Positions 25,358 through 33,632 of a DNA stretch of 33,632 nucleotides are shown piece after piece. The stretch lies in NCBI GenBank assembly GCA_904420215.1, contig CAJFUR010000077.1:1-33632 (forward strand), written 5' to 3'. Numbering within the stretch: the first letter of the stretch is position 1; every line of letters starts with the position of its first letter. The translations under genes and the position numbers were made by a program. The notes under the pieces were generated by a model that worked only from the letters and a program-made list of their open reading frames with translations, was not told the DNA's origin and did no database searches. Source of the DNA: an uncultured Eggerthellaceae bacterium. GTDB lineage: Bacteria; Actinomycetota; Coriobacteriia; Coriobacteriales; Eggerthellaceae.

Positions 25358-27031
25358 TCACCACGTCCACTTGTCCACGTTGTTCACCAGCGACCAGCCG
25401 TGCCCGTGGGGATGCGGCTTCTGCTCGGCCACGTGCAGGCCGGTGCGCTGGAAGTACAGGTGATCGACGTTCGCCAGCCAGATCCACGTCGCGGCGGCAT
25501 GCGGCGCCACGCCCGTGTGCGTTTCTGCGTCCCACTGCGCCTTGCGGTAGTAGGCGTAGGAGTCCTCGATGTCGGGCTGCGCCAAGGCGGCGTCCAAGTT
25601 CGCGTCCACGTGCTCGTTCTCGTAGCACGCATAGTTCCCCCAGCCCTGGGAGTGCGTCAGCTCGTAAAGCTCCACGGGGGAGTTCGACCCCCAGCCCCAC
25701 AAAACCGGCGAGGAGAACTGGTGCAGGTAGATCTCGTCCCAGCTGGCGCCCTTGACGTTCACCTCGATGCCGATGCCGGGCATCTGGCTGGCGAAGTCCG
25801 ACGCCAGCGCCTGACGCACCGAGTCGCCGGCGGCGTAGTACAGGTCGAACGCCGCGCGCACGCCGTCCTTTTCGAGCACGCCGTCCCCGCCCGCCGTCCA
25901 GCCGTCCTCCGCCAAGAGGGCGCGGGCGCGCTCCGCGTCCGTCTCCACCTCCATGTCGGGCGAGGCCCACGGCATGCCATCGCCCACGCTCCACGCCACC
26001 GTGCCGAAGCCGTTCAGCACGTGGTCGATCATGCGCGCGCGGTCCACGCCGTAGTTCATGGCCTGCCGCACCGCCACGTTGCACGTCACGTCGTTGCCCA
26101 CCTCGTAGGCCATGTCGCCCTCGAGCACCTTGGGAGGGCTTCCCGCCGGCAGACAGGGCAGCGATATGCCGCGCGAATCCACGGAGGCGCAGTTCAGCAA
26201 TTCGTATCCCACCGGCTGGTTGTCGGCGTGCACCGCCGAGGTGTAGGCCACGTCCACCTGCCCCGCCATGGCGGCGGCCAGCGAGGCGTCCTCTTCCATG
26301 AACACCACCACCACGCGCTCCATCTTGGGAGGCTCGCCGTAGTAGTCGGGGTTGGCGCGCAGGATGACCTGCTGCCCGCGGTCCCACTGCTCCAGCACGT
26401 ACCGGCCGCTGCCGATGGGGTTCGCGCCGTAGTCCTCGCCGTAGGCGTGCTCGGGCACGATGCCCACCACCGCCAGCGTGTAGAGCAGCGCGTTGTTCGG
26501 GCGCTCCATGGAAAGCACCACGGTGGTGTCGTCTATGGCCACCGCCTCGGCCACCGTGGACAGGTCGGCCTGCGCGGCGGCGGAGTTCTTGATGCCGTTG
26601 ACGGTGAAGGCCACGTCGTGCGCGGTAAGCGGCTGCCCATCGGAAAACCGCACGTCGTCGCGGATGGAAAACGTCCACTGCATGCCGTCGGCGGAGCATT
26701 CGTAGGACGTGGCGAGGTCGTTTTCGAATTCCAGGTCGGCATTGGTGGCGATGAGGGTGGACTGGATGAGCGGCTCGTGCACGTGCTCGCCGCAACCCCA
26801 CGCCACCAGCGGATCGAAGCCCGCCGCCGGCTCAGAGCCGGGCGTCATGGACACGATCACCTGCGTGGGCGCCGCGGAACCGGCGCCACCGTCGACGCCC
26901 GCGCCGGACCCCGCGTCCCCACCTGCCGGGGAGCCGCCCTCCGAGCAGGCCGAAAGCACGCCTCCCAGCGTGAGCGCCGCCGCGCCCACACCCGCCATCT
27001 TCGCGAACTGCCGCCGCGTGTACACCGCCAT
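25358..27031 (-). CDS. substrate-binding lipoprotein of a nickel/peptide-type ABC importer (NikA/DppA/CntA family)
   Basis: A 557-residue binding protein of the SBP_bac_5 family. The N-terminus has a twin-arginine motif TRRQF (residues 5-9) and lipobox LSAC with Cys29, followed by a Gly/Ala linker. Family blocks are present: ADGMQWTFSIRDDVRFSDG, DVAFTVNGI, NPIGSGRYVLE, VRQAMNYGVDRARM. The C-terminus ends in a histidine cluster, QKPHPHGHGW. The ATG at 27031 has GGGAGGG five bases upstream. The ligand could be nickel, a metal-chelate or a peptide. The histidines here and in the ATPase, and two inverted-repeat operators upstream, favour nickel. First gene of a four-gene operon. Confidence 0.88.
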   Translation of the reverse strand: MAVYTRRQFAKMAGVGAAALTLGGVLSACSEGGSPAGGDAGSGAGVDGGAGSAAPTQVIVSMTPGSEPAAGFDPLVAWGCGEHVHEPLIQSTLIATNADLEFENDLATSYECSADGMQWTFSIRDDVRFSDGQPLTAHDVAFTVNGIKNSAAAQADLSTVAEAVAIDDTTVVLSMERPNNALLYTLAVVGIVPEHAYGEDYGANPIGSGRYVLEQWDRGQQVILRANPDYYGEPPKMERVVVVFMEEDASLAAAMAGQVDVAYTSAVHADNQPVGYELLNCASVDSRGISLPCLPAGSPPKVLEGDMAYEVGNDVTCNVAVRQAMNYGVDRARMIDHVLNGFGTVAWSVGDGMPWASPDMEVETDAERARALLAEDGWTAGGDGVLEKDGVRAAFDLYYAAGDSVRQALASDFASQMPGIGIEVNVKGASWDEIYLHQFSSPVLWGWGSNSPVELYELTHSQGWGNYACYENEHVDANLDAALAQPDIEDSYAYYRKAQWDAETHTGVAPHAAATWIWLANVDHLYFQRTGLHVAEQKPHPHGHGWSLVNNVDKWTW

Positions 27032-27146
27032 GCGAACCCTCCCTGTTTCCTGCCCGCCCGCTTCCGTGCCGTCCAAGGGAAGCCGGACGCGGGATCGCCA
27101 TGCCCGAAGACAGCCTCCCGCCGCCGTCCCGCCGGCCTTCCAACAT

Positions 27147-27169
27147 GTTACGAATAGAAATTGCGTAAC
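27147..27169. promoter_or_regulatory. inverted-repeat operator, proximal copy
   Basis: GTTACG-N11-CGTAAC, 23 bp, immediately downstream of the -10 box of the transporter operon so that it covers the expected transcription start. With its flanks it can be written aTGTTAC-N13-GTAACAC. This is close to a form I recall for NikR sites outside enterobacteria (GTGTTAC-N13-GTAACAC). Confidence 0.75.
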
Positions 27170-27171
27170 AC

Positions 27172-27177
27172 ACTATA
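27172..27177 (-). promoter_or_regulatory. -10 box of the nickel-type transporter operon
   Basis: TATAGT on the minus strand at 27177-27172, between the two inverted repeats. The -35 region is poor (CATCAC) and overlaps the edge of the distal repeat. Leader length to the ATG would be about 134 nt. Confidence 0.5.
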
Positions 27178-27199
27178 GCAGACCGTCTCTGCTTGTGAT

Positions 27200-27222
27200 G
27201 TTACGTATTTGAAATTCGTAAC
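27200..27222. promoter_or_regulatory. inverted-repeat operator, distal copy
   Basis: A second GTTACG-N11-CGTAAC of the same 23-bp length, centred 53 bp (five helical turns) from the first and overlapping the -35 region. Two identically spaced sites around one promoter indicate cooperative repression or looping. Confidence 0.75.
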
Positions 27223-27296
27223 TTCTTCGGCGAACGGCGGCGGACAGCGCAAAGCAACCCCCGGATTCGCAGCACAGACAGCACGCCAGGTCACCG

Positions 27297-27380
27297 CCCC
27301 CATGCTCGCGAACCACGCCTACGACGACGGGCAGGCTGCTTTAAGCGTTGCCACCGCTCCCCCATACTCGCGAGCCACGC
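27297..27380. repeat. near-identical 22-bp direct repeats downstream of the acetyltransferase gene
   Basis: CCCCCATGCTCGCGAACCACGC-type words occur at 27297-27318 and 27359-27380 with two or three differences, 62 bp apart. They lie in the 217-bp stretch between the distal operator and the stop at 27440, which otherwise has no supported gene. Confidence 0.45.
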
Positions 27381-27439
27381 ATCCGCATCGGCCGGCAGCT
27401 CGGCTAAAAGCAGGGCTGCGCCCTTTGCCCCAATCGACA

Positions 27440-28063
27440 TTATTTCAAATTGCTTATTTCCAGCTGCATGAGGGCCAAAAACCTTCCGGCGTGCGCGCCA
27501 TCCATCTGCGTATGATGGAATTGAAACGAAATCGGCAGGTAATAGCGAAAGAATTTCTTTTTGTATCTTCCCCAAATTATAAATGGGTTGTTGAAAACAC
27601 CGCTGTTCATGCCCACTGCGCCATCAATTTCGGTATCCACAATTGCAGATGTGCCAATTACCATGCAGTTTTCCGAAAGGTCTCTATCCATGCAAGTTTC
27701 CGCGACTTGCTTCGTGTATTTCAGATAATCGCCGTTGAATTCTTCCAAATCGCCCGTAAACGGAATGTCGCAGGAACTCACTTCTCCTTTCTTGTTTTTT
27801 ACCATGGTGTTCACAGCGATGGCATCGTACTGGATCAATTTATCCCCAACCGGAAGCAAGTAGAATTCATCCACGGCCTTTGCCGCCTTGCCAATGCAAT
27901 AGCCCATCAACATGTTGAACTTCAAATGCTTCCTGCTGCTTGCCTTGACAAGATTCGTCACGTCCATTGTCTTGAAGAAAGTCACCATTGGATTGGGCGC
28001 TTTCATCCACAGCTCAAACGCCGCAGCTCGTTTCGACTTCCGCGGGTCAATCTCTTTTGCCAT
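27440..28063 (-). CDS. chloramphenicol acetyltransferase-like (CatA-type) O-acetyltransferase
   Basis: A 207-residue protein of the CAT family (acetyl-CoA-dependent acetylation, trimeric active site). The catalytic motif HHTQMDG is at residues 183-189, followed by AHAGRF, and YLPISFQFHH matches the strand before it. Family length is about 210-220. Similarity to classic resistance CATs is limited to the core, so the substrate may not be chloramphenicol; many CAT-like proteins in gut bacteria do not give resistance. The ATG at 28063 follows GGAGG at five bases. Base composition is clearly AT-richer than in all neighbours and codon use differs (AAA, AAT, TTT common), indicating horizontal transfer. 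Confidence 0.85.
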   Translation of the reverse strand: MAKEIDPRKSKRAAAFELWMKAPNPMVTFFKTMDVTNLVKASSRKHLKFNMLMGYCIGKAAKAVDEFYLLPVGDKLIQYDAIAVNTMVKNKKGEVSSCDIPFTGDLEEFNGDYLKYTKQVAETCMDRDLSENCMVIGTSAIVDTEIDGAVGMNSGVFNNPFIIWGRYKKKFFRYYLPISFQFHHTQMDGAHAGRFLALMQLEISNLK

Positions 28064-28320
28064 GCCTACCTCCATCGATTCCGATTTTTTTCTAAACACA
28101 CAAATGCCCTCGTGCAGCACGGCTGCAGCACGGCGCATGCCACAAATTCGACGATTTATGCATTGCAAAGGAACCAGCTCCGGAAAATCGGCAATATGAT
28201 CCGAAAAAGCATGGTATTGAACTGGGCGTTTTTCGTCCCATGAACAACCCGGCCAAAAGACGGGGGGCTTCCGCAAGACACACATGCAGGAATCGGCGAA
28301 AAAGTGGCGCCGTCCTCGCC
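28064..28320. other. AT-richer upstream region of the acetyltransferase gene
   Basis: Holds the acetyltransferase's probable promoter region (a weak TTCAAT-N17-CATATT pair on the minus strand) and an 11-bp tandem duplication TGCAGCACGGC at 28113-28134. Composition is like the acetyltransferase gene up to about 28250 and then returns to high GC, which marks one edge of the acquired segment. Confidence 0.4.
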
Positions 28321-30755
<2,435 letters not shown>

Positions 30756-31634
30756 TCAGCGCCGCGCGAGGAGCGCGGCAACGGCCTCCGGAAGCGCCTC
30801 CATGACGTCTTCCGCGACGACGCACACGTCGGTCAGGCGCGCGGCCGCGCACTTCCCCGCCCGGGCATGCAGCGTCGCGGCGAGCACGCACGCGCCGAAC
30901 GGCTCCACTCCCTGCGCCAGAAGCGCGCCCAGCACGCCCGCAAGCACATCGCCCGTGCCCGCCTTCGCGAGCGCCGGAGTGCCGCAGCGCACCGCCGCCG
31001 ACGCGTCGCCGTCAGAGACGTGCGTGTCGGGGCCCTTCGCCACGACGATTGCCCCGTAGGCAAGCGAAAGCAGGCGAGCCAGGGCGCCCGGGTCACCCGT
31101 CGGCAGGTCCAGCGGGCGGGCCAAGCGGGCGGCCTCTCCCCCGTGCGGCGTCGCCACCGTGGGAAGGCCCTGCGCGAAGCGCCGCGCGAGCAGACTGCGG
31201 CCTTCGGGCGTCGCCAACACGTCGAGCGCCCCGCCATCCACCACCACCGGCGCCTGTGCGCGCTCCAGCACTGCAAGCGCAAGGCGCCTGCACGCCGCGT
31301 CGTCGGCCGCGAACCCCGGGCCCACCACGAAGGCGACCGGCCTGCCTGCGGCGCTGGCGGGAAAGCCGGCAGCGGGCAGGCCCTCCCACGAGCGCACGAC
31401 CAGAGAGGGGCGAAACGCCCGCACCGTGCCCACCGCCTCCGGGGCGCAGAACACCTCGGTGTAGCCCGCCCCCGCGCGCTGCCCGGCGCCGGCGGCAAGG
31501 CAGGCGGCGCCGGGATACTGCGCGCTGCCCGCCACCACCACGAGCCTGCCCCGCGAGTACTTGTTCGCCTGTGCGTCGGGCAGGGGCAGCAGCGCCGCCA
31601 GCGCGGCGTCTTCCCACTCGCGCGCGTTTTCCAT
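30756..31634 (-). CDS. nnrD: ADP/ATP-dependent NAD(P)H-hydrate dehydratase
   Basis: Repairs hydrated NAD(P)H by ADP- or ATP-dependent dehydration. The 292-residue protein is the YjeF C-terminal, ribokinase-like domain alone: NKYSRGRLVVVAGS near residues 24-37, VVVDGGALDVL, ATPHGGEAARL, IVVAKGPDTHV and the nucleotide-binding AGTGDVLAGVLGALLAQG. The N-terminal NAD(P)HX epimerase domain found in fused Nnr proteins is absent and not encoded nearby. I choose the ATG at 31634 because AAGGAGG is then seven bases away; the ATG at 31640 is too close to it. It lies between acpS and ligA on the same strand; acpS next to nnr is a common arrangement. Confidence 0.94.
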   Translation of the reverse strand: MENAREWEDAALAALLPLPDAQANKYSRGRLVVVAGSAQYPGAACLAAGAGQRAGAGYTEVFCAPEAVGTVRAFRPSLVVRSWEGLPAAGFPASAAGRPVAFVVGPGFAADDAACRRLALAVLERAQAPVVVDGGALDVLATPEGRSLLARRFAQGLPTVATPHGGEAARLARPLDLPTGDPGALARLLSLAYGAIVVAKGPDTHVSDGDASAAVRCGTPALAKAGTGDVLAGVLGALLAQGVEPFGACVLAATLHARAGKCAAARLTDVCVVAEDVMEALPEAVAALLARR

Positions 31635-31741
31635 GCGCATGCCTCCTTCGCCTCGGTCAGAATGGGCGGGATCCGCCGGCAGACCCGGCGACGCGCCCAC
31701 CGCGCCGGCGCCCGTCCGGCGGTGCCTCCCGCCCGCACATG

Positions 31742-31774
31742 CTGGGCGCCGCCTCCCGCGCGCGGCGCCCAGCC
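31742..31774 (-). terminator. hairpin between acpS and nnrD
   Basis: A perfect 12-bp stem (31742-31753 with 31763-31774) with a 9-base loop, 24 bp after the acpS stop. No T-tract follows on the minus strand, so it may be an attenuator or processing signal rather than a full terminator. Confidence 0.45.
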
Positions 31775-31798
31775 ACAACCCGGCCGTTTCGCAGCGGC

Positions 31799-32410
31799 CT
31801 ATTCCGACGCCGCCGGCAGAGGCGCCGCCTCCGGCCGCGCATCCCCGGCAGCCGCCGCGCCCCCGGCGGGCGCCGGCGCGTCCGTGGCGGGCGGCGTGGA
31901 CGGCTCCATCTCGTCGAGCATGCTGCGCGCCTCCTTGAACTGGCGCGCCAGCTCCTCCAAGGGGTTCGCCCGCTCCTCGGCGGCGCGGACGGAATCCTCG
32001 GTGATGGCCAGAGCGCACGCCACGGCCTCGGTGTGCGTGTACGAAAGCGACAGGGGCAGTTCGCGCACGCCCAGGCGACGGGCCACTTCCTTCGCCCGCC
32101 CCGAAAGCACCACGTAAGGCTTGCCCTTCGACGTGCGGCGCACCTCGATGTCGCGCACGCCGATGCCCTCGGAAAAGCCGGTGCCCAGCGCCTTGACCAC
32201 CGCCTCCTTCGCCGCGAACCGCGTGGCGAAATGCACTTCGGGCAGCGCCTTGCCCTCGCAGTAGGCGCGCTCCTCCTCGGAATACACCTTCCGGGCGAAG
32301 CTGGGCGTGCGCTCCAAGATGGCCTTCATGCGCGCAATCTCCACGATATCGACGCCCAGCCCCACCTGCCCGTCCAAGCCGGCCTGCTGCCCGCCGTCCA
32401 AAGCATCCAT
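31799..32410 (-). CDS. acpS: holo-[acyl-carrier-protein] synthase AcpS with C-terminal extension
   Basis: Transfers 4'-phosphopantetheine from CoA to acyl carrier protein. The catalytic core of about 115 residues has VGLGVDIVEIARM (metal-binding Asp) and FATRFAAKEAVVKALG (Glu, Lys), then LSLSYTHTEAVACALA. The total is 203 residues against the usual 115-130: about 16 extra at the N-terminus and about 70 at the C-terminus, the latter a short helix (EELARQFKEARSMLDEM) and an alanine/proline-rich tail. The ATG at 32410 has AAGGGCAGAG before it. Catalytic residues are intact, so it should be active. Confidence 0.94.
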   Translation of the reverse strand: MDALDGGQQAGLDGQVGLGVDIVEIARMKAILERTPSFARKVYSEEERAYCEGKALPEVHFATRFAAKEAVVKALGTGFSEGIGVRDIEVRRTSKGKPYVVLSGRAKEVARRLGVRELPLSLSYTHTEAVACALAITEDSVRAAEERANPLEELARQFKEARSMLDEMEPSTPPATDAPAPAGGAAAAGDARPEAAPLPAASE

Positions 32411-32644
32411 CTCTGCCCTTCCCTCCTTCAAGCACGCGCACCCTTGCGGAAAACCCGCGCCGTCCAATCATCCAAACCCACAGGCCCGCCGAAAACCGCA
32501 TGCGCCCGCAAAAGCGATCCGATTCCCTTGAAGCGGGCGGCTCCAACGCCGCCTCCAGGCGGTTCCGCCAATTTCGCTTCCACAAGTCCTCGACGCCCTT
32601 GGAGCGGAAGAATCTGGCGTTGCCCACCAAGCGAGTTCCGCACG

Positions 32645-32669
32645 GTTGGCAGTCCGGCGGACTGCCAAC
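32645..32669. repeat. 25-bp palindrome
   Basis: GTTGGCAGTCCG (32645-32656), one central G, then CGGACTGCCAAC (32658-32669): perfect 12-bp arms. It is too symmetrical to be chance and could be an operator or a hairpin in the glmS downstream region. No T-tract follows on either strand. Confidence 0.7.
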
Positions 32670-32770
32670 ACACCATCTAGGCGCCCGAGCGGGCGCGCCG
32701 GCGGGCGCCCGTCGATCGCCGGCAGTGGGCCGTTCACGCGAGCTCAGGACTGTTTGAGCGACTGGGCAAT

Positions 32771-32843
32771 GCCGGGTTCTTCCGCAGACCCGCAGGTCCG
32801 CCAGGCCTCCCCGCGGACCCGCAGATCCGCCGGGTTCTTCCGC
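32771..32843. repeat. paired direct repeats downstream of glmS
   Basis: GCCGGGTTCTTCCGC occurs at 32771-32785 and 32829-32843. Between and overlapping them, GACCCGCAGRTCCGCC occurs at 32787-32802 and 32816-32831. The second block ends 5 bp before the glmS stop at 32849. Probably a local duplication. Confidence 0.65.
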
Positions 32844-32848
32844 GGCCC

Positions 32849-33632
32849 TTACTCCACCGTCACCGACTTCGCCAAGTTGCGCGGCTGGTCCACGTCGCAC
32901 CCCCGCGCCACGGCGATGGCGCGCGCGAACAGCTGCAGCGGCACGCTGGCCGTGATGGCCGAAAGCGCGTCGCGCACCTTCGGGATGTAGATGACGTGGT
33001 CGGCGTGCGCGCGGATGTCCTCGTCGCCCTCGGTGGCAATGGCCACCACGAGCGCGCCGCGCGCCTTGCTTTCCTGCAGGTTCGACACCACCTTGTCGTA
33101 CACCGGGCTTTGCGTGGCTATGGCGATGACCGGAAAGCCCTCGTCGATGAGGGCGATGGGGCCGTGCTTCATCTCGCCGGCCGGGTACGCCTCCGCGTGC
33201 AGATAGCTGATCTCCTTGAGCTTGAGCGCACCCTCCTTGCTGATGGCCGCGCCCATGCCGCGCCCGATGAAAAGCGCGCTTGCGGCATCCTTGCAGGCAA
33301 GCGCCGCCTCCTCGATGGCCGCGGTGTCCGCCACGATGCGCTCCACCTGCTCGGCCGTGTCGGCCAGTTCGCGGAACAGCATCTTCACCTGGTTCATCTT
33401 GAACTTGCCCTTGGCCTGAGCCAGGAGCAGCGCCAGAAGCGTGAGGCTCACCACCTGCCCCAGGAAGCTCTTGGTGGACGCCACGGCTATTTCCTTGTTG
33501 GCCTTCGTGTAGATGACCCCGTCGCTCTCGCGCGCCACGGGGCTTCCCACCACGTTCGTGATGCCGAACACGCGCGCGCCCTTCACGCGCGCGTCGCGGA
33601 TGGCGGCCAGCGTGTCGGCCGTCTCGCCCGAC
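32849..33632 (-). CDS. glmS: glutamine-fructose-6-phosphate aminotransferase, C-terminal part
   Basis: The gene enters from the right edge and ends at 32849; about 260 residues are visible. GlmS makes glucosamine-6-phosphate for cell-wall synthesis. The visible part is the second half of the isomerase region: SGETADTLAAIR at the window edge, ASTKSFLGQVVSL, FIGRGMGAAISKEGALKLKE, YLHAEAYPAGEMKHGPIALID, and the classic C-terminus LAKSVTVE. The glutaminase domain and any glmS ribozyme would lie outside the window. Confidence 0.97.
   Translation of the reverse strand, partial: SGETADTLAAIRDARVKGARVFGITNVVGSPVARESDGVIYTKANKEIAVASTKSFLGQVVSLTLLALLLAQAKGKFKMNQVKMLFRELADTAEQVERIVADTAAIEEAALACKDAASALFIGRGMGAAISKEGALKLKEISYLHAEAYPAGEMKHGPIALIDEGFPVIAIATQSPVYDKVVSNLQESKARGALVVAIATEGDEDIRAHADHVIYIPKVRDALSAITASVPLQLFARAIAVARGCDVDQPRNLAKSVTVE

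Larger units (their letters stand above)
32411..32848. other. 438-bp gap between glmS and acpS, no gene supported
   Basis: No convincing coding sequence on either strand. It contains a 25-bp near-perfect palindrome and a pair of nested direct repeats (listed separately). The part 32500-32640 has a moderately uneven base composition that might be a decayed gene, but I find no recognisable protein in any frame. The acpS ribosome-binding site is at its left end. Confidence 0.5.

Noticed and set aside
27291-27440. 49-codon frame starting at an ATG that overlaps the acetyltransferase stop (TAATG)
   Set aside because: The overlap is suggestive of coupling, but there is no ribosome-binding site, the composition changes to high GC, and the end is an arginine run. 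I do not think it is a gene, though it is the best small-gene candidate here.
32428-32676. 82-codon minus-strand frame in the gap between glmS and acpS
   Set aside because: No ribosome-binding site, no recognisable motif, and it begins inside the 25-bp palindrome.
32411-32848. tRNA or other structured RNA gene
   Set aside because: The palindrome is a simple inverted repeat. I find no cloverleaf or known RNA consensus in this gap.

Overview
The window looks like chromosome from a high-GC anaerobic actinobacterium of the Coriobacteriia/Eggerthellaceae type. This rests on the high GC content, the Tat- and lipobox-type binding proteins, the LuxR HTH fragment, the molybdenum and nickel uptake genes, and the yebC-ruvC-ruvA-ruvB order. 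The species cannot be fixed from the sequence alone. Almost all genes lie on the minus strand. Only queH-queA and a short LuxR remnant are on the plus strand.

Layout, left to right. (1) 1-7078 is a queuosine neighbourhood. The 5' part of tgt (cut by the window edge) is four bases downstream of a HAD phosphatase gene. Upstream of both, on the same strand, is a NitT/TauT-type ABC importer (binding protein, ATPase, permease). The divergent plus-strand operon queH-queA supplies the last steps of queuosine synthesis. (2) 7178-12093 holds a cold-shock protein gene with a structured leader, a small DUF6483-like gene, ruvB, ruvA and ruvC with a LexA-type box in front of ruvC, and yebC. (3) 12363-15929 is a small accessory patch: a DUF4143-type ATPase with three 23-bp-spaced repeats upstream, a LuxR HTH remnant, and a DHA2-type MFS transporter fused to two CBS domains that is truncated and frameshifted.

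(4) 16009-27222 is a metal-cofactor supply block, all on the minus strand. A five-component nickel/peptide-type importer (binding protein, two permeases, one fused double ATPase with a His-rich N-terminus) is followed by modA-modB-modC (molybdate uptake) and moaA-moaC (first steps of molybdopterin synthesis). The nickel-type operon is preceded by two 23-bp inverted repeats, GTTACG-N11-CGTAAC, placed 53 bp apart around its promoter. The mod operon has a TTGACT-N17-TATTAT promoter whose -10 box lies inside a perfect 17-bp palindrome. ModB is unusual in carrying about 200 extra residues outside the membrane before the permease core. (5) 27440-28524 is an AT-richer chloramphenicol-acetyltransferase-like gene followed by 29-bp tandem repeats that run into the end of ligA. 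(6) 28518-33632 is housekeeping: ligA, nnrD, acpS and the 3' end of glmS, with a repeat- and palindrome-rich 440-bp gap between glmS and acpS.

The strongest items for follow-up are the paired operators before the nickel-type transporter, the ModB fusion, the 23-bp repeat array before the DUF4143 ATPase, the broken MFS-CBS gene, and the possible link between the NitT/TauT importer and queuosine. I do not see rRNA, tRNA, CRISPR arrays, transposases or phage genes.
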